A stretch of 50,615 nucleotides of DNA from Planctomycetota bacterium (lineage in GTDB: Bacteria; Planctomycetota; Phycisphaerae; Phycisphaerales; SM1A02), in the NCBI GenBank assembly GCA_022566535.1, contig JADFIR010000020.1:1-50615 (forward strand). The letters are read 5' to 3'. Below, piece by piece: positions 32,710 through 41,379 of this stretch. Position numbers and translations under genes: made by a program. The notes beneath the pieces were generated by a model, which saw nothing but the letters and a program-made list of their open reading frames with translations, was not told where the DNA came from and made no database searches. Within the stretch, counting starts at the first letter, position 1, and the number at the start of each line of letters is the position of its first letter.

Positions 32710-34857
32710 ATGGCGAAGCCTCTACCGATTGCGGGCATGCCGATCGTGTTCTATTGGGTGGCGAAGTTCAAGCACCTGCTGGTGCCGTTGTCGTTCCTGG
32801 GGTTGGTGATCGTCTTGTTGGTGCCGATGCCGCCGGCGATGATGGACCTGCTCATCTTGGCCAACATCTCGCTCGCGGTCGTCATAATGCTGACGACGAT
32901 CTACATGCTTCGCCCGCTGGACTTCAGTGTCTTTCCGTCCTTGCTGCTGGCCACCACGTTGTTTCGGCTGGTTCTCAACATAGCGTCCACGCGTCTGATC
33001 CTGACCGCCGATGCGGACAGTCCCGAGCAGGCGACCGCCGTGGCCGGCCGCGTGATCGAGGCGTTCGGGCATTTCGTGGCTGGCGATTCGATCATCGTCG
33101 GAGCGATCATCTTCATCATCCTGGTGGTGGTGCAATTTGTGGTGATCACCAAGGGGGCGACGAGAATGTCGGAGGTGGCGGCCCGGTTCACCCTGGACGC
33201 GATGCCCGGCAAGCAGATGGCCATCGACGCGGACCTTTCGGCCGGATTGATCGACGAGGCCGACGCCCGACAGCGCCGCGACGAGATCATGCGCGAAGCT
33301 GATTTCTACGGGGCCATGGATGGGGCGAGCAAGTTTGTGCGCGGCGACGCCATCGCCGGCATCATCATTACCCTGGTCAACATTGCCGGCGGGTTCGCCA
33401 TCGGGGCGCTTGAAAAAGGCTGGACCATGGCCGAATCGCTCAGCGTCTTTACCCGGCTGACCATCGGCGACGGCCTGGTCTCGCAGATCCCGGCGTTCAT
33501 CATCGCGATCGCGGCGGGGTTGATCGTGGCCCGAACCAGCGACAAGGCAACGATCGGCGATGAGATCCCGAGTCAATTGACCTCCCAACCGATGGCGCTG
33601 TATCTGATCGCAGGGTTTCTCGGGGTGCTGGCGTTCACACCGCTGCCTTCGACGCCGCTTCTCGGCGCAGGGCTGCTGATCGGCACTTTGGCGTGGTCGA
33701 TTGGATACATCGGTCGAAAGAGCACAGTGCTGCTCGAGGCCGAGGCACGTGCGGAAGCCGCAAAGACCGCCCCCCAGCAGCCGCCGGTGGAAGAGCTGCT
33801 GCACGTGGACACCCTGGAGATCGAGATCGGCTACGGCCTGGTCCCGTTGGTGGACAAGGCACGTGGCGGGGACCTGCTGGATCGAATCGCGATGGTCCGG
33901 CGTCAACTGGCCGCGGAGATCGGCCTGGTGGTCCCTCCCGTGCGAATTCGCGACAACGTGCAGCTTGAGGCCAACGCCTATCACATCAAACTCCGCGGGG
34001 CAGTGATCGGCGAGGGCACGGTCTATCCCAACCTGCTCATGGCCATGGACTCCGGTCTGGCCACGGGCAAGGTGGAAGGGATTTCGGGCAAAGAGCCTGC
34101 GTTCGGCCTGGATGCGATCTGGATCGAGCCGGCGCTGAAACCGCGGGCCGAGACCATGAACTACACCGTCGTCGATGCCGCCAGTGTTCTTACCACACAC
34201 CTCACCGAGTTGCTCAAACGGCACGCTGATGAAATCCTCAGCCGCGAAGAGGTCAACCACCTCATCGAACAGTTGAAGTCCAAATCGCCCAAGCTCGTGG
34301 AGGAGATCATTCCAGGGGTGGTCAAGCCCGGCGAGCTGCAAAAAGTGCTTCAGAATCTGCTGCGGGAGCGCATCGCGATCCGGGACCTCGAAGCGATCGT
34401 CGAGACGCTAGGCGATTGGGCCCCGCACACCAAAGATCTTGATGTCTTAACTGAATACGTACGCAATACCTTGCGTCGGACAATCTCGAACCAGCATGTG
34501 GAAACCAACGAGCAGGGCCAAGCTCGGTTGTATTGCGTGACGATGGACCCCGCGATCGAGGATGTGATCAACGGCTACGTTGATCGGGGGCCCAGCGGTA
34601 CAACGATGTCGATGCCACCGGAGGTGTCCAACCGCATTGCGGGTGCCGTCCGCAGGACTGCTGAGCCCCTACTGGCTGCGGGGCATCAACTTACGGTCCT
34701 CACCTCTCCCACTGTTCGTGCGCAGCTCAGGCAGATACTTTGCGGGCATCTTCCCAATGTTTCGGTTTTGTCGTACAACGAAGTGGTGAAAGACCTCGAC
34801 GTGGAGTCGATGGGTTTGGTACAATTCGAGGAGCCCGTCGGCGTAGGTGCTGCATAG
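32710..34857 (+). CDS. flhA: Flagellar export protein FlhA
   Basis: The protein has 715 residues. About eight N-terminal membrane helices come first (SFLGLVIVLLVPMPPAMMDL, ILANISLAVVIMLTTIYM, IPAFIIAIAAGLIVARTSD). The FHIPEP-type loop has ARFTLDAMPGKQMAIDADLS and AGLIDEADARQRRDE, AMDGASKFVRGDAIAG. The cytoplasmic nonameric ring domain ends TVLTSPTVRAQLRQILCG and VSVLSYNEVV. FlhA funnels protons and docks export substrates. A 109-bp gap with a short inverted repeat (CCGCT/AGCGG) separates it from flhB. Confidence 0.96.
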   Translation: MAKPLPIAGMPIVFYWVAKFKHLLVPLSFLGLVIVLLVPMPPAMMDLLILANISLAVVIMLTTIYMLRPLDFSVFPSLLLATTLFRLVLNIASTRLILTADADSPEQATAVAGRVIEAFGHFVAGDSIIVGAIIFIILVVVQFVVITKGATRMSEVAARFTLDAMPGKQMAIDADLSAGLIDEADARQRRDEIMREADFYGAMDGASKFVRGDAIAGIIITLVNIAGGFAIGALEKGWTMAESLSVFTRLTIGDGLVSQIPAFIIAIAAGLIVARTSDKATIGDEIPSQLTSQPMALYLIAGFLGVLAFTPLPSTPLLGAGLLIGTLAWSIGYIGRKSTVLLEAEARAEAAKTAPQQPPVEELLHVDTLEIEIGYGLVPLVDKARGGDLLDRIAMVRRQLAAEIGLVVPPVRIRDNVQLEANAYHIKLRGAVIGEGTVYPNLLMAMDSGLATGKVEGISGKEPAFGLDAIWIEPALKPRAETMNYTVVDAASVLTTHLTELLKRHADEILSREEVNHLIEQLKSKSPKLVEEIIPGVVKPGELQKVLQNLLRERIAIRDLEAIVETLGDWAPHTKDLDVLTEYVRNTLRRTISNQHVETNEQGQARLYCVTMDPAIEDVINGYVDRGPSGTTMSMPPEVSNRIAGAVRRTAEPLLAAGHQLTVLTSPTVRAQLRQILCGHLPNVSVLSYNEVVKDLDVESMGLVQFEEPVGVGAA

Positions 34858-34922
34858 GACGCAGCGAGTAAGCGCCGGCGCCTGACGATATCGCGTTAGG
34901 CCAATGCCAGGGAGGGCAATCA

Positions 34923-36605
34923 ATGGGCGTCAAGACGTATCAGGCGTACGCAATGGCCGAAGCGCTGGCTGCGGCCAGGCGCGACCTCGGCGCGGATGCG
35001 GTGATTCTCGAGACTCGCACCTTCAAGCGTGGCGGGCTTCTGGGAATCGGTCGCAAGACCATCTTCGAGCTTACCGCCACCACTGCTGATCGTGCAGAGT
35101 TGTCGCACGCGCGAAGGTCGGGTCGATTGCCTCGGCCTATGAGCAAGGCGGCAGGCGAGGCTTATGGGCGCAGCATCGGGCGGGCGTCCGGGTCTTCGAC
35201 GCAAGCAAAGGTATCCACCGGTAAATCGCGTGAATCCCAAGGCATCCGTGCCCGGCGCCTTGCGCAGACCATGGTTGAAACTCACGGGCGTCTTCAACAG
35301 AGTTCCGACGCTGCGCGTCTCAGGTCGTCGGCCCAGAAGGTGTCGCCATCGGAGTCGCCGATCGCTGAGGTTGCCGGCCGTCGTCCGGAGACGGCGAAGG
35401 AGTCACGTGAGCCCAGATCACGGCTTGCGCCGGCGGACCCACCATCACCTCCTCCCCGGGATCGCAAGGTCTCAAAGTTGCCGCCGCCTCCTCGCCGTGC
35501 GGACGAAGGCCTGCGGGCGCCGGTGGCCCGTCGGTTCATTCTCACGCCCGCCGACTCGGCGCCCAGCAACGTGGCAACGGTGGTCGCGCACCCCTTGCTG
35601 CAGCAGGAAATCGCTGCCCCAGCGCGAAGCACACGCCGGGAGCCCGTGGAATTGTTTGTAGAAGACGACCCATCGCGTGTTGAGCGAGCCGCAGGCCCCA
35701 CCAGCGCCACGATGCAGCGGGAGCTGGATGCAATCAAGACCATGGTCGGTCAAGTCCTTCAGCGACAAACGCTTGGGCGAGCAACCGTCACTCGGGCGAT
35801 GCCCGCGAAGCTCTTCGACATCTATATGGCGTTGCTCGGTCAGGACCTGTCGGAGGAATTGGCTGACCGGCTCATCAGCGATGTGCGCGACGAGCTGGAT
35901 GGCGAAGCCTGTGAGGACGAATCAACCGTGCGCGAACGCGTATTGCATCACCTGGCTGCGCTGATCGGAGTAGTGGAGCCTGATGTCGGGCCTCGCAGGG
36001 CGGATCAGCGCCCGTTGACGATCGCTGTGATCGGGCCGACCGGCGTGGGCAAGACGACCACGCTTGCCAAGCTTGCCGCACTGTACAAGTTGCGCCATCA
36101 TCGAAAGGTCGGCTTGGTGACGTGTGATACCTACCGCATCGCGGCGGTCGATCAGCTTCGCACCTACGCGAATATCATCGGTCTACCGCTCAAGATTGCG
36201 CTGACGCCGTCTGAAATGGCACAGGCCGTCCATTCTCTTGGCGACTGCGAGGTGATCTTCATCGATACCGCCGGTCGGGGCCAGAACGACCACGGCCGGA
36301 TCGACGAGCTTCGGCGGTGTTTGGCGGCCGCGGAGCCGCATGAGGTGCATTTGGTGCTTTCCAGCACCTCCAGCGAAGCTGTCTTGCTTCGGGAAGCCGA
36401 GGCGTTCGACGAGGTGGGAGCCGATCGGATCGTCCTCACCAAACTCGATGAAGCGGTGAGCTTCGGCGTGCTCATCAACGTGATACACAAGGTGGACAAG
36501 AAATTGAGCTTCATCACGACCGGCCAGGAGGTCCCGGAGCATCTTGAGGTCGGCCAAGCAAAGCGTCTTGCCGAACTGGTGTTAGGAGCCGAGGTCCACA
36601 AGTGA
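34923..36605 (+). CDS. flhF: SRP-type GTPase FlhF
   Basis: The protein has 560 residues. The conserved N-terminal B domain (KTYQAYAMAEALAAARRDLG, ADAVILETRTFKRGGLLGIG) leads into about 200 disordered Pro/Ser/Arg residues. The N and G domains follow with P-loop GPTGVGKTTT at 371-380, CDTYRIAAVDQLRTYANIIG, DTAGRGQND and VLTKLDEAVSFG. FlhF recruits the first flagellar components to the pole. GGGAGG precedes the ATG. Its stop overlaps the GTG of flhG (GTGA at 36602-36605). Confidence 0.93.
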   Translation: MGVKTYQAYAMAEALAAARRDLGADAVILETRTFKRGGLLGIGRKTIFELTATTADRAELSHARRSGRLPRPMSKAAGEAYGRSIGRASGSSTQAKVSTGKSRESQGIRARRLAQTMVETHGRLQQSSDAARLRSSAQKVSPSESPIAEVAGRRPETAKESREPRSRLAPADPPSPPPRDRKVSKLPPPPRRADEGLRAPVARRFILTPADSAPSNVATVVAHPLLQQEIAAPARSTRREPVELFVEDDPSRVERAAGPTSATMQRELDAIKTMVGQVLQRQTLGRATVTRAMPAKLFDIYMALLGQDLSEELADRLISDVRDELDGEACEDESTVRERVLHHLAALIGVVEPDVGPRRADQRPLTIAVIGPTGVGKTTTLAKLAALYKLRHHRKVGLVTCDTYRIAAVDQLRTYANIIGLPLKIALTPSEMAQAVHSLGDCEVIFIDTAGRGQNDHGRIDELRRCLAAAEPHEVHLVLSSTSSEAVLLREAEAFDEVGADRIVLTKLDEAVSFGVLINVIHKVDKKLSFITTGQEVPEHLEVGQAKRLAELVLGAEVHK

Positions 36606-37615
36606 ACGACCAGGCGACGAAATTGCGGAATCTGGTGCAGCGGAGCGCAATCCCGCCGACGGGCATGATTGTTCCAACAGCGGTTCGCGATCGATCGTCC
36701 AACTCGTCGCGAAAGGTGGCGAGTCATGGCAGGGCTGTGTCAGGATTCGGTCTGCGAATGGGCCAATCGCAGCGACGGCGCATGCCCAGCAAGCTTGCCC
36801 GGGCCATCGCGGTGACATCGGGAAAGGGCGGCGTCGGCAAGACCAATCTTGCGGTGAACCTGGCCGTATGCCTTGCCCGGCTGGGCCAGCGGGTCTGCTT
36901 GCTGGACGCCGATATGGGTCTGGCCAATGCTGATGTGCTGTGCAACCTGACGCCGCGGCTGACACTGGAGCATGTGGTGTGCGGGCGGTGCCGTCTGGCC
37001 GAGGCTGTGCTGGCGGCTCCGGGCGGCTTCTGTTTGATTCCCGGCGCCAGTGGGGTGGCCCGATTGGCCGACCTGGACCGCGAGTCCCGCCGAGCCCTGC
37101 TTGAGCAGCTGGTGGCTCTGGAGCGAGCGGCCGACACCGTGATCATCGACACCGCCGCCGGCGTGACCGCCAACGTCCTCGCGTTTGTCGCCGCAGCCCA
37201 GCGGGTGGTCGTCACCACCACGCCCGAGCCGACCGCGATGACGGATGGATACGGGATCATCAAGGCTTTGGTCTCTCGGGCTGCAGCCGCGCGGATCGAG
37301 CTGGTGGTCAACATGGTCGGCTACGAAGCCCAGGGCGAGGCTGTCTTTGGACGAATAAATCGGGTGAGCCGGACATTCCTGAATCGGTCACTGGAGTTTG
37401 CGGGGTCCATTCCAATGGATCCAGCGGTGCGTGAGGCGGTGCAGCAGCGGGTGCCCTTTGTGTTGTATGCGCCCCAGAGTCCGGCCACGGCAGCGATGCA
37501 CCGGCTGGCCCGCCGAATCGCCGGCCTGGAAGAGCCGCCCAACGGCCAGGGCTTCTTCTCGCGACTGACTGCGTGGTTTGGTACCAGCCAAGACAAGAGT
37601 CATTGCCTCGGTTGA
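36602..37615 (+). CDS. flhG: MinD-like ATPase FlhG/FleN
   Basis: The protein has 337 residues from a GTG start. The deviant Walker A SGKGGVGKTNLAVNLAV (about 73-89) marks the MinD/ParA type. Further motifs are LLDADMGLANADVLCNL, VIIDTAAGV and TTTPEPTAMTDGYG-like switch regions. The N terminus has about 65 extra residues that could carry a DQAGxLR-like FlhF-activating segment (the start reads NDQATKLRNLV). FlhG limits flagellar number by antagonising FlhF. Adjacent flhF supports the identity. Confidence 0.92.
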   Translation: MNDQATKLRNLVQRSAIPPTGMIVPTAVRDRSSNSSRKVASHGRAVSGFGLRMGQSQRRRMPSKLARAIAVTSGKGGVGKTNLAVNLAVCLARLGQRVCLLDADMGLANADVLCNLTPRLTLEHVVCGRCRLAEAVLAAPGGFCLIPGASGVARLADLDRESRRALLEQLVALERAADTVIIDTAAGVTANVLAFVAAAQRVVVTTTPEPTAMTDGYGIIKALVSRAAAARIELVVNMVGYEAQGEAVFGRINRVSRTFLNRSLEFAGSIPMDPAVREAVQQRVPFVLYAPQSPATAAMHRLARRIAGLEEPPNGQGFFSRLTAWFGTSQDKSHCLG

Positions 37616-37710
37616 TATTGATAGGCGGTTCTGATGTGTCGATACCAACAGATTGGCCAAAGCCCATGTGATGACGCCCCTGGGCAGGCTCTCGAAGGGA
37701 GAAGACCCCG

Positions 37711-38019
37711 ATGACCGGCGTGCTGAGCAATGTCCTCGCCGGATGCTTCGCCATGGCTGCGTTTGCAGTGGCGATCCTGGCCGGTCTGGCCGTAGGCAAT
37801 AGCCCGGCTTCGATCCTGCTGAGAGCCTTGATCGCGATGATCGTGTGCTATCCGGTGGGGCTGATGATCGGATTGGCTGTTCAGCGTGTCGTTTCCGATC
37901 AACTCGAGGCGCAGCAGAAGGCAATCGACGATGAGGATGAGGCGAAGCCCGTTGAAGCGTCGGCGACCGAACAAAGCGCAGAGAACGCAGAGGACGCCGA
38001 GGATCTGATCGTAGTTTGA
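37711..38019 (+). CDS. Small membrane protein in the flagellar block
   Basis: The protein has 102 residues. Two hydrophobic segments (VLAGCFAMAAFAVAILAGLA and LIAMIVCYPVGLMIGLAVQR) are followed by an acidic C terminus (EAQQKAIDDEDEAKPVEA...). I do not recognise a family. Its position between flhG and the sigma factor suggests a role linked to flagella or to release of the sigma factor. AAGGGAGAAG precedes the ATG. Confidence 0.7.
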   Translation: MTGVLSNVLAGCFAMAAFAVAILAGLAVGNSPASILLRALIAMIVCYPVGLMIGLAVQRVVSDQLEAQQKAIDDEDEAKPVEASATEQSAENAEDAEDLIVV

Positions 38020-38027
38020 CGTCCGGC

Positions 38028-38057
38028 TTGTGTCCGGTAGCCATCGTGAGGTATATT
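38028..38057 (+). promoter_or_regulatory. Candidate housekeeping promoter for the sigma-factor gene
   Basis: TTGTGT (38028-38033) and TATATT (38052-38057) are spaced by 18 nt. The predicted start would fall near 38064, exactly where the hairpin leader begins. The fit is by eye against the sigma-70 consensus. Confidence 0.45.
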
Positions 38058-38065
38058 GAAGAGGT

Positions 38066-38100
38066 GTTCTGCTAGGGAGTGGCAGAACGGCTGAAAAGCC
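38066..38100 (+). promoter_or_regulatory. Structured 5' leader of the sigma-factor gene
   Basis: Two hairpins stack end to end. GTTCTGC (38066-38072) pairs with GCAGAAC (38082-38088). GGCT pairs with AGCC around a GAAA tetraloop (38089-38100). Then AAGGTCAAGGAG, with the ribosome-binding site AAGGAG 8 nt before the ATG at 38121. This could stabilise the mRNA or control translation. I cannot match it to a known riboswitch. Confidence 0.5.
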
Positions 38101-38120
38101 AAGGTCAAGGAGCCGACCGA

Positions 38121-38963
38121 ATGCCGAAGACAAAAACGAAGCCCTCCACGGCGAGTCGTAAGAAGACGACCGCTTACCCCGCCGCCAGAACTTCTACTTC
38201 GCTGCACGAGACGCCGGTCGAGGAAGTCTGGCGAAGGTACAAGAAAGCCGGCTCGGATGAACTCCGAAACTTCCTGATCGAACATTACCTCCACCTCGTC
38301 AAGAGCACCGCAGAGCGGATGCACATGCGCTTGCCCGGGGAGGTCGATGTTGAGGATCTCATGTCGGCTGGCTTGTTTGGGCTGATGGACGCGATCGATG
38401 CATTCGACCTTGAACGGGGCGTGAAATTCGAGACATACTGCACGCAGCGAGTCCGAGGGGCGATCTTCGATGAGCTTCGGGCCATGGACTGGGTGCCTCG
38501 CTTGGTTCGTTCCCGTACCGCCAAGATCGAGCGGGCGCGCAAGGCTCTGGAGATGAAGATGGGCCGGCAACCCACTGACAAGGAAGTGTGCAAGCAGCTG
38601 AAGGTGTCCAGGGCGGAGTACAAGAAGCTCCAGAAAGATTCCAAACCGGTGAACGTTGTGTCGCTGAACCGCAAGTGGTTCGAGACCGATTCGAGCAAAG
38701 ATATTCGTGAGATCGATGTGATCCAGGACAAGCGCCAGGAGGACCCGATTACTGCGCTGCACAAGCGTGATCTCAAGCTGCTGATGACCAAGGGGCTGTC
38801 GCGGGCCGAGCGACTCATCGTCATTCTCTACTACTACGAGGAGATGACGATGAAAGAGATCGGCATGACGCTGGACCTCTCCGAATCGCGGGTCAGTCAG
38901 ATGCACAGCTCGATCCTGGCTCGGCTCCAGGCGCAGATGCAGTATCGGGCCAAGGAGTTCTGA
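38121..38963 (+). CDS. fliA: RNA polymerase sigma factor, FliA/WhiG type
   Basis: The protein has 280 residues. After a Lys/Ser/Thr-rich N terminus come regions 2-4 of sigma-28 family factors: LPGEVDVEDLMSAGLFGLMD, AFDLERGVKFETYCTQRVRG and AIFDELRAMDWVPR (region 2). Region 3 follows with MGRQPTDKEVCKQLKVS. Region 4 reads LSRAERLIVILYYYEEMTMK and EIGMTLDLSESRVSQMHSSI. Such factors drive late flagellar genes. I chose MPKTKTK because AAGGAG lies 8 nt upstream; an earlier ATG would start inside the leader hairpin. It closes the flagellar block. Confidence 0.92.
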   Translation: MPKTKTKPSTASRKKTTAYPAARTSTSLHETPVEEVWRRYKKAGSDELRNFLIEHYLHLVKSTAERMHMRLPGEVDVEDLMSAGLFGLMDAIDAFDLERGVKFETYCTQRVRGAIFDELRAMDWVPRLVRSRTAKIERARKALEMKMGRQPTDKEVCKQLKVSRAEYKKLQKDSKPVNVVSLNRKWFETDSSKDIREIDVIQDKRQEDPITALHKRDLKLLMTKGLSRAERLIVILYYYEEMTMKEIGMTLDLSESRVSQMHSSILARLQAQMQYRAKEF

Positions 38964-39212
38964 ACGAACAGCTCACTTCGGTCGCGTAGGTGGGCTTCCT
39001 TCTGCCCCTGGGCAAAAAGGCTGTCGAGGCCTCGGCGCCCCGGAGGTATCGGGACACTGCGACTGGCGGTTCGCCTGTCAATGGTTGCCCGTTGTCACTC
39101 TACGACGCTTGACTGAGCCGCTCAGACGGCCGATATCCGTGTGGCATCCTGCGTGCCACACCGGTGGTTGGATATCGGTTCGCCCCAACGGGTTGGGACC
39201 GGAGGTCAAGGC

Positions 39213-39689
39213 ATGTCCCCGACGAGCGGACTGAAGGTCCGACAACACCAGCGCCACGAGATTGAATTGCCGATCGAGTTCGTGGTTTGTGAAGAGCATC
39301 GCAACCAGGTGCGGTTCAGCGCGTCGTCGGGGGCCGTGGATCACCACACCGTGCGCGGCAGGTCTATTGACGTTAGCCCCGGCGGCATCGGGATCGTGTG
39401 CCGGCAGTTCATTCCGCGAATGTGTGAAGGATCGCTTCGATTGCTCAATCCCATGCCGATAGGTACCAGCAGCAACGGTATGCCGATTCTTGAGGTTGCC
39501 TTCGAACATCGGGTGAAGGTCCGCCGCATATGGATGGACGGCCGCGAGCCGACGTATCTGGTCGGTCTGGCCTTCGCCGATCCCGAAACCGTCGATCCAA
39601 ATATCGGGGATCGCATCTCAAAATTAGCCAAGCGGATAAGTGCCGAGACCCGTCGGAGCTCACCACGTTCGGGAGAACCTGATGATTAA
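39213..39689 (+). CDS. PilZ-domain protein
   Basis: The protein has 158 residues. The c-di-GMP-binding signature is present: RQHQRHEIELPIEF (RxxxR, Arg residues near 10-14) and IDVSPGGIGIV (the D/NxSxxG motif), on a small beta barrel. PilZ proteins convert c-di-GMP level into motility, pilus or polysaccharide output. An unusual insertion of about 20 residues (EEHRNQVRFSASSGAVDHHT) separates the two motifs. Its stop overlaps the ATPase start by 8 nt, so the two are probably coupled and the PilZ protein may act on the ATPase. Confidence 0.8.
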   Translation: MSPTSGLKVRQHQRHEIELPIEFVVCEEHRNQVRFSASSGAVDHHTVRGRSIDVSPGGIGIVCRQFIPRMCEGSLRLLNPMPIGTSSNGMPILEVAFEHRVKVRRIWMDGREPTYLVGLAFADPETVDPNIGDRISKLAKRISAETRRSSPRSGEPDD

Positions 39690-41379
39690 TCAGGATGTCT
39701 TTCTTGAAGGGGCGCTCCTGGAGGAGGGGCGGATCAACCGCAGCCAGTTGGAGGATGCGCGCCGCTACTGCATCGAGCAAGAGGTGGACCTGGTCGATGC
39801 GCTGATTCTCACCGAGGCCATCAGCAGCCACGATATCGCTCTGGCCAAAGCGGGCATTTGCGAAGCCCCGTTTGTTGATCTGGCTGAGTACGAGGCGTGC
39901 TTTGCGAACACCCGCCTTGTCCCTCGGGCAGTGGCAGAGCGCTACGACGTGTTTCCGCTGTTCCTCATCGACGATGTTCTCACATTGGCGATGGACGATC
40001 CGCTGAACCTTGAGGCGATGGATCAGGTTCGGCAGTTCGCCAGGTGCGAGGTCGACGCGGTGTTGTGCGATCGCGAGCGGCTTCGGCCGCTCATCGCCCG
40101 AGCATACAGCCTCAGCCACGCTCAGGATGCGCATGTCGAAGCTCAGCCGCCGGAGGCCGAGATCCAGGCTGCCCAACACGATCCCACTCATCCGGTGGTG
40201 GCGGCGGTCAACCAGCTATTGGCTGACGCCGCCGATGAGAGCGCGAGCGATGTGCATATCAACCCCGATGAGTATGACCTGCGGCTGCGATACCGTATCG
40301 ACGGCGTGCTTCAACAGCGCCAGGGCCCGCCGCTGTCCATGCACGCGGGCATTGTCCAGCGCCTCAAAGTTATGGCGAACCTTGATCTGACGCAGACTCG
40401 CCGGCCGCAGGATGGGAAGTTCCGCTTCGCGCACGACGGCGCTCAGATCGATGTGCGCGTCTCGACGATACCCACGGTCTGCGGCGAGAACGTCGTGTTG
40501 CGGCTGTTGTCGAGTTCGCAAGTGATTGTCGATTTCCACGAACTGGGCGTCCCCGCCCGCATGGCCAGCGATCTTGAAGAGCTCATCGGCCGGCCGTACG
40601 GGATGCTCCTGGTGACCGGTCCGACCGGATGCGGCAAGACAACCACCCTTTACTCGGTCTTGGACAAGCTCAACGATCCATCTCGCAACATCATGACCAT
40701 TGAGGATCCCGTGGAGATTCGTCTCCCGTACGTGCGGCAGATTCAGGTGAACCATGAGATTGGGTTCACGTTTGCACCCGCGTTGAGATCGATTCTCCGA
40801 CAGGACCCTGATGTGGTTCTGGTCGGCGAGATCCGTGATAACGAGACGGCCACGATTGCTCTGCAGGCGGCCTTGACCGGGCACATGGTCCTTTCCACGC
40901 TGCATACCAACGATGCGCCCGGCGCCGTGGCCCGACTGCGCGACTACGGCCTGCCCTCGTTCGTCATCAACTCCGCGGTTCTGGGTGTGGTGGCTCAGCG
41001 CCTGGTGCGCAGGGTGTGCCAGAACTGTGTCACCCAGGATTCGATCGATGACCTGATCCGCCACCATTTCGGGCTCCGGGAGCAGACGTCGGGGTTTGTT
41101 CGCGGCAAGGGATGCCCGCGCTGTGGGCAGACGGGATTTCGCGGACGGATCGGCGTCTTTGAGCTGCTGCGGTTTACTCCTCCCATTCAAACCCTGGTCG
41201 AGGAGGAGGGATCGACCAGGCAGATTTGCGACTCTGCGGTCCGCGACGGCATGCGCCAGATGTGGCAGGATGGCTTGGAGAAGGCTCGCCTGGGCCAGAC
41301 CACGCTTCGGGAGGTTGCCAAGGTCGCCGCGGTGATGGTCACGGCCGGCCTGCCGCAGTCGGCCAGGAGGAGTGCGTGA
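39682..41379 (+). CDS. Type II secretion/type IV pilus assembly ATPase (GspE/PilB)
   Basis: The protein has 565 residues. The N-terminal MshEN-like domain has LLEEGRINRSQLEDARRYCI and the YDVFPL region; such domains can bind c-di-GMP in PilB/MshE relatives. The C-terminal ATPase has Walker A GPTGCGKT at 313-320, the Asp box MTIEDPVEI, RSILRQDPDVVLVGEIRDNE and TGHMVLSTLHTNDAPGAVAR. A zinc knuckle follows, with CQNC and CPRC. The ATG at 39682 (GGGAG upstream) is preferred to a start 42 nt upstream. The GTG of pilC overlaps its stop (GTGA, 41376-41379). Confidence 0.92.
   Translation: MINQDVFLEGALLEEGRINRSQLEDARRYCIEQEVDLVDALILTEAISSHDIALAKAGICEAPFVDLAEYEACFANTRLVPRAVAERYDVFPLFLIDDVLTLAMDDPLNLEAMDQVRQFARCEVDAVLCDRERLRPLIARAYSLSHAQDAHVEAQPPEAEIQAAQHDPTHPVVAAVNQLLADAADESASDVHINPDEYDLRLRYRIDGVLQQRQGPPLSMHAGIVQRLKVMANLDLTQTRRPQDGKFRFAHDGAQIDVRVSTIPTVCGENVVLRLLSSSQVIVDFHELGVPARMASDLEELIGRPYGMLLVTGPTGCGKTTTLYSVLDKLNDPSRNIMTIEDPVEIRLPYVRQIQVNHEIGFTFAPALRSILRQDPDVVLVGEIRDNETATIALQAALTGHMVLSTLHTNDAPGAVARLRDYGLPSFVINSAVLGVVAQRLVRRVCQNCVTQDSIDDLIRHHFGLREQTSGFVRGKGCPRCGQTGFRGRIGVFELLRFTPPIQTLVEEEGSTRQICDSAVRDGMRQMWQDGLEKARLGQTTLREVAKVAAVMVTAGLPQSARRSA

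Noticed and set aside
32722..34341. A 539-codon minus-strand frame opposite flhA
   Set aside because: It is the antisense shadow of flhA (His/Asp/Arg-rich composition, no domain).
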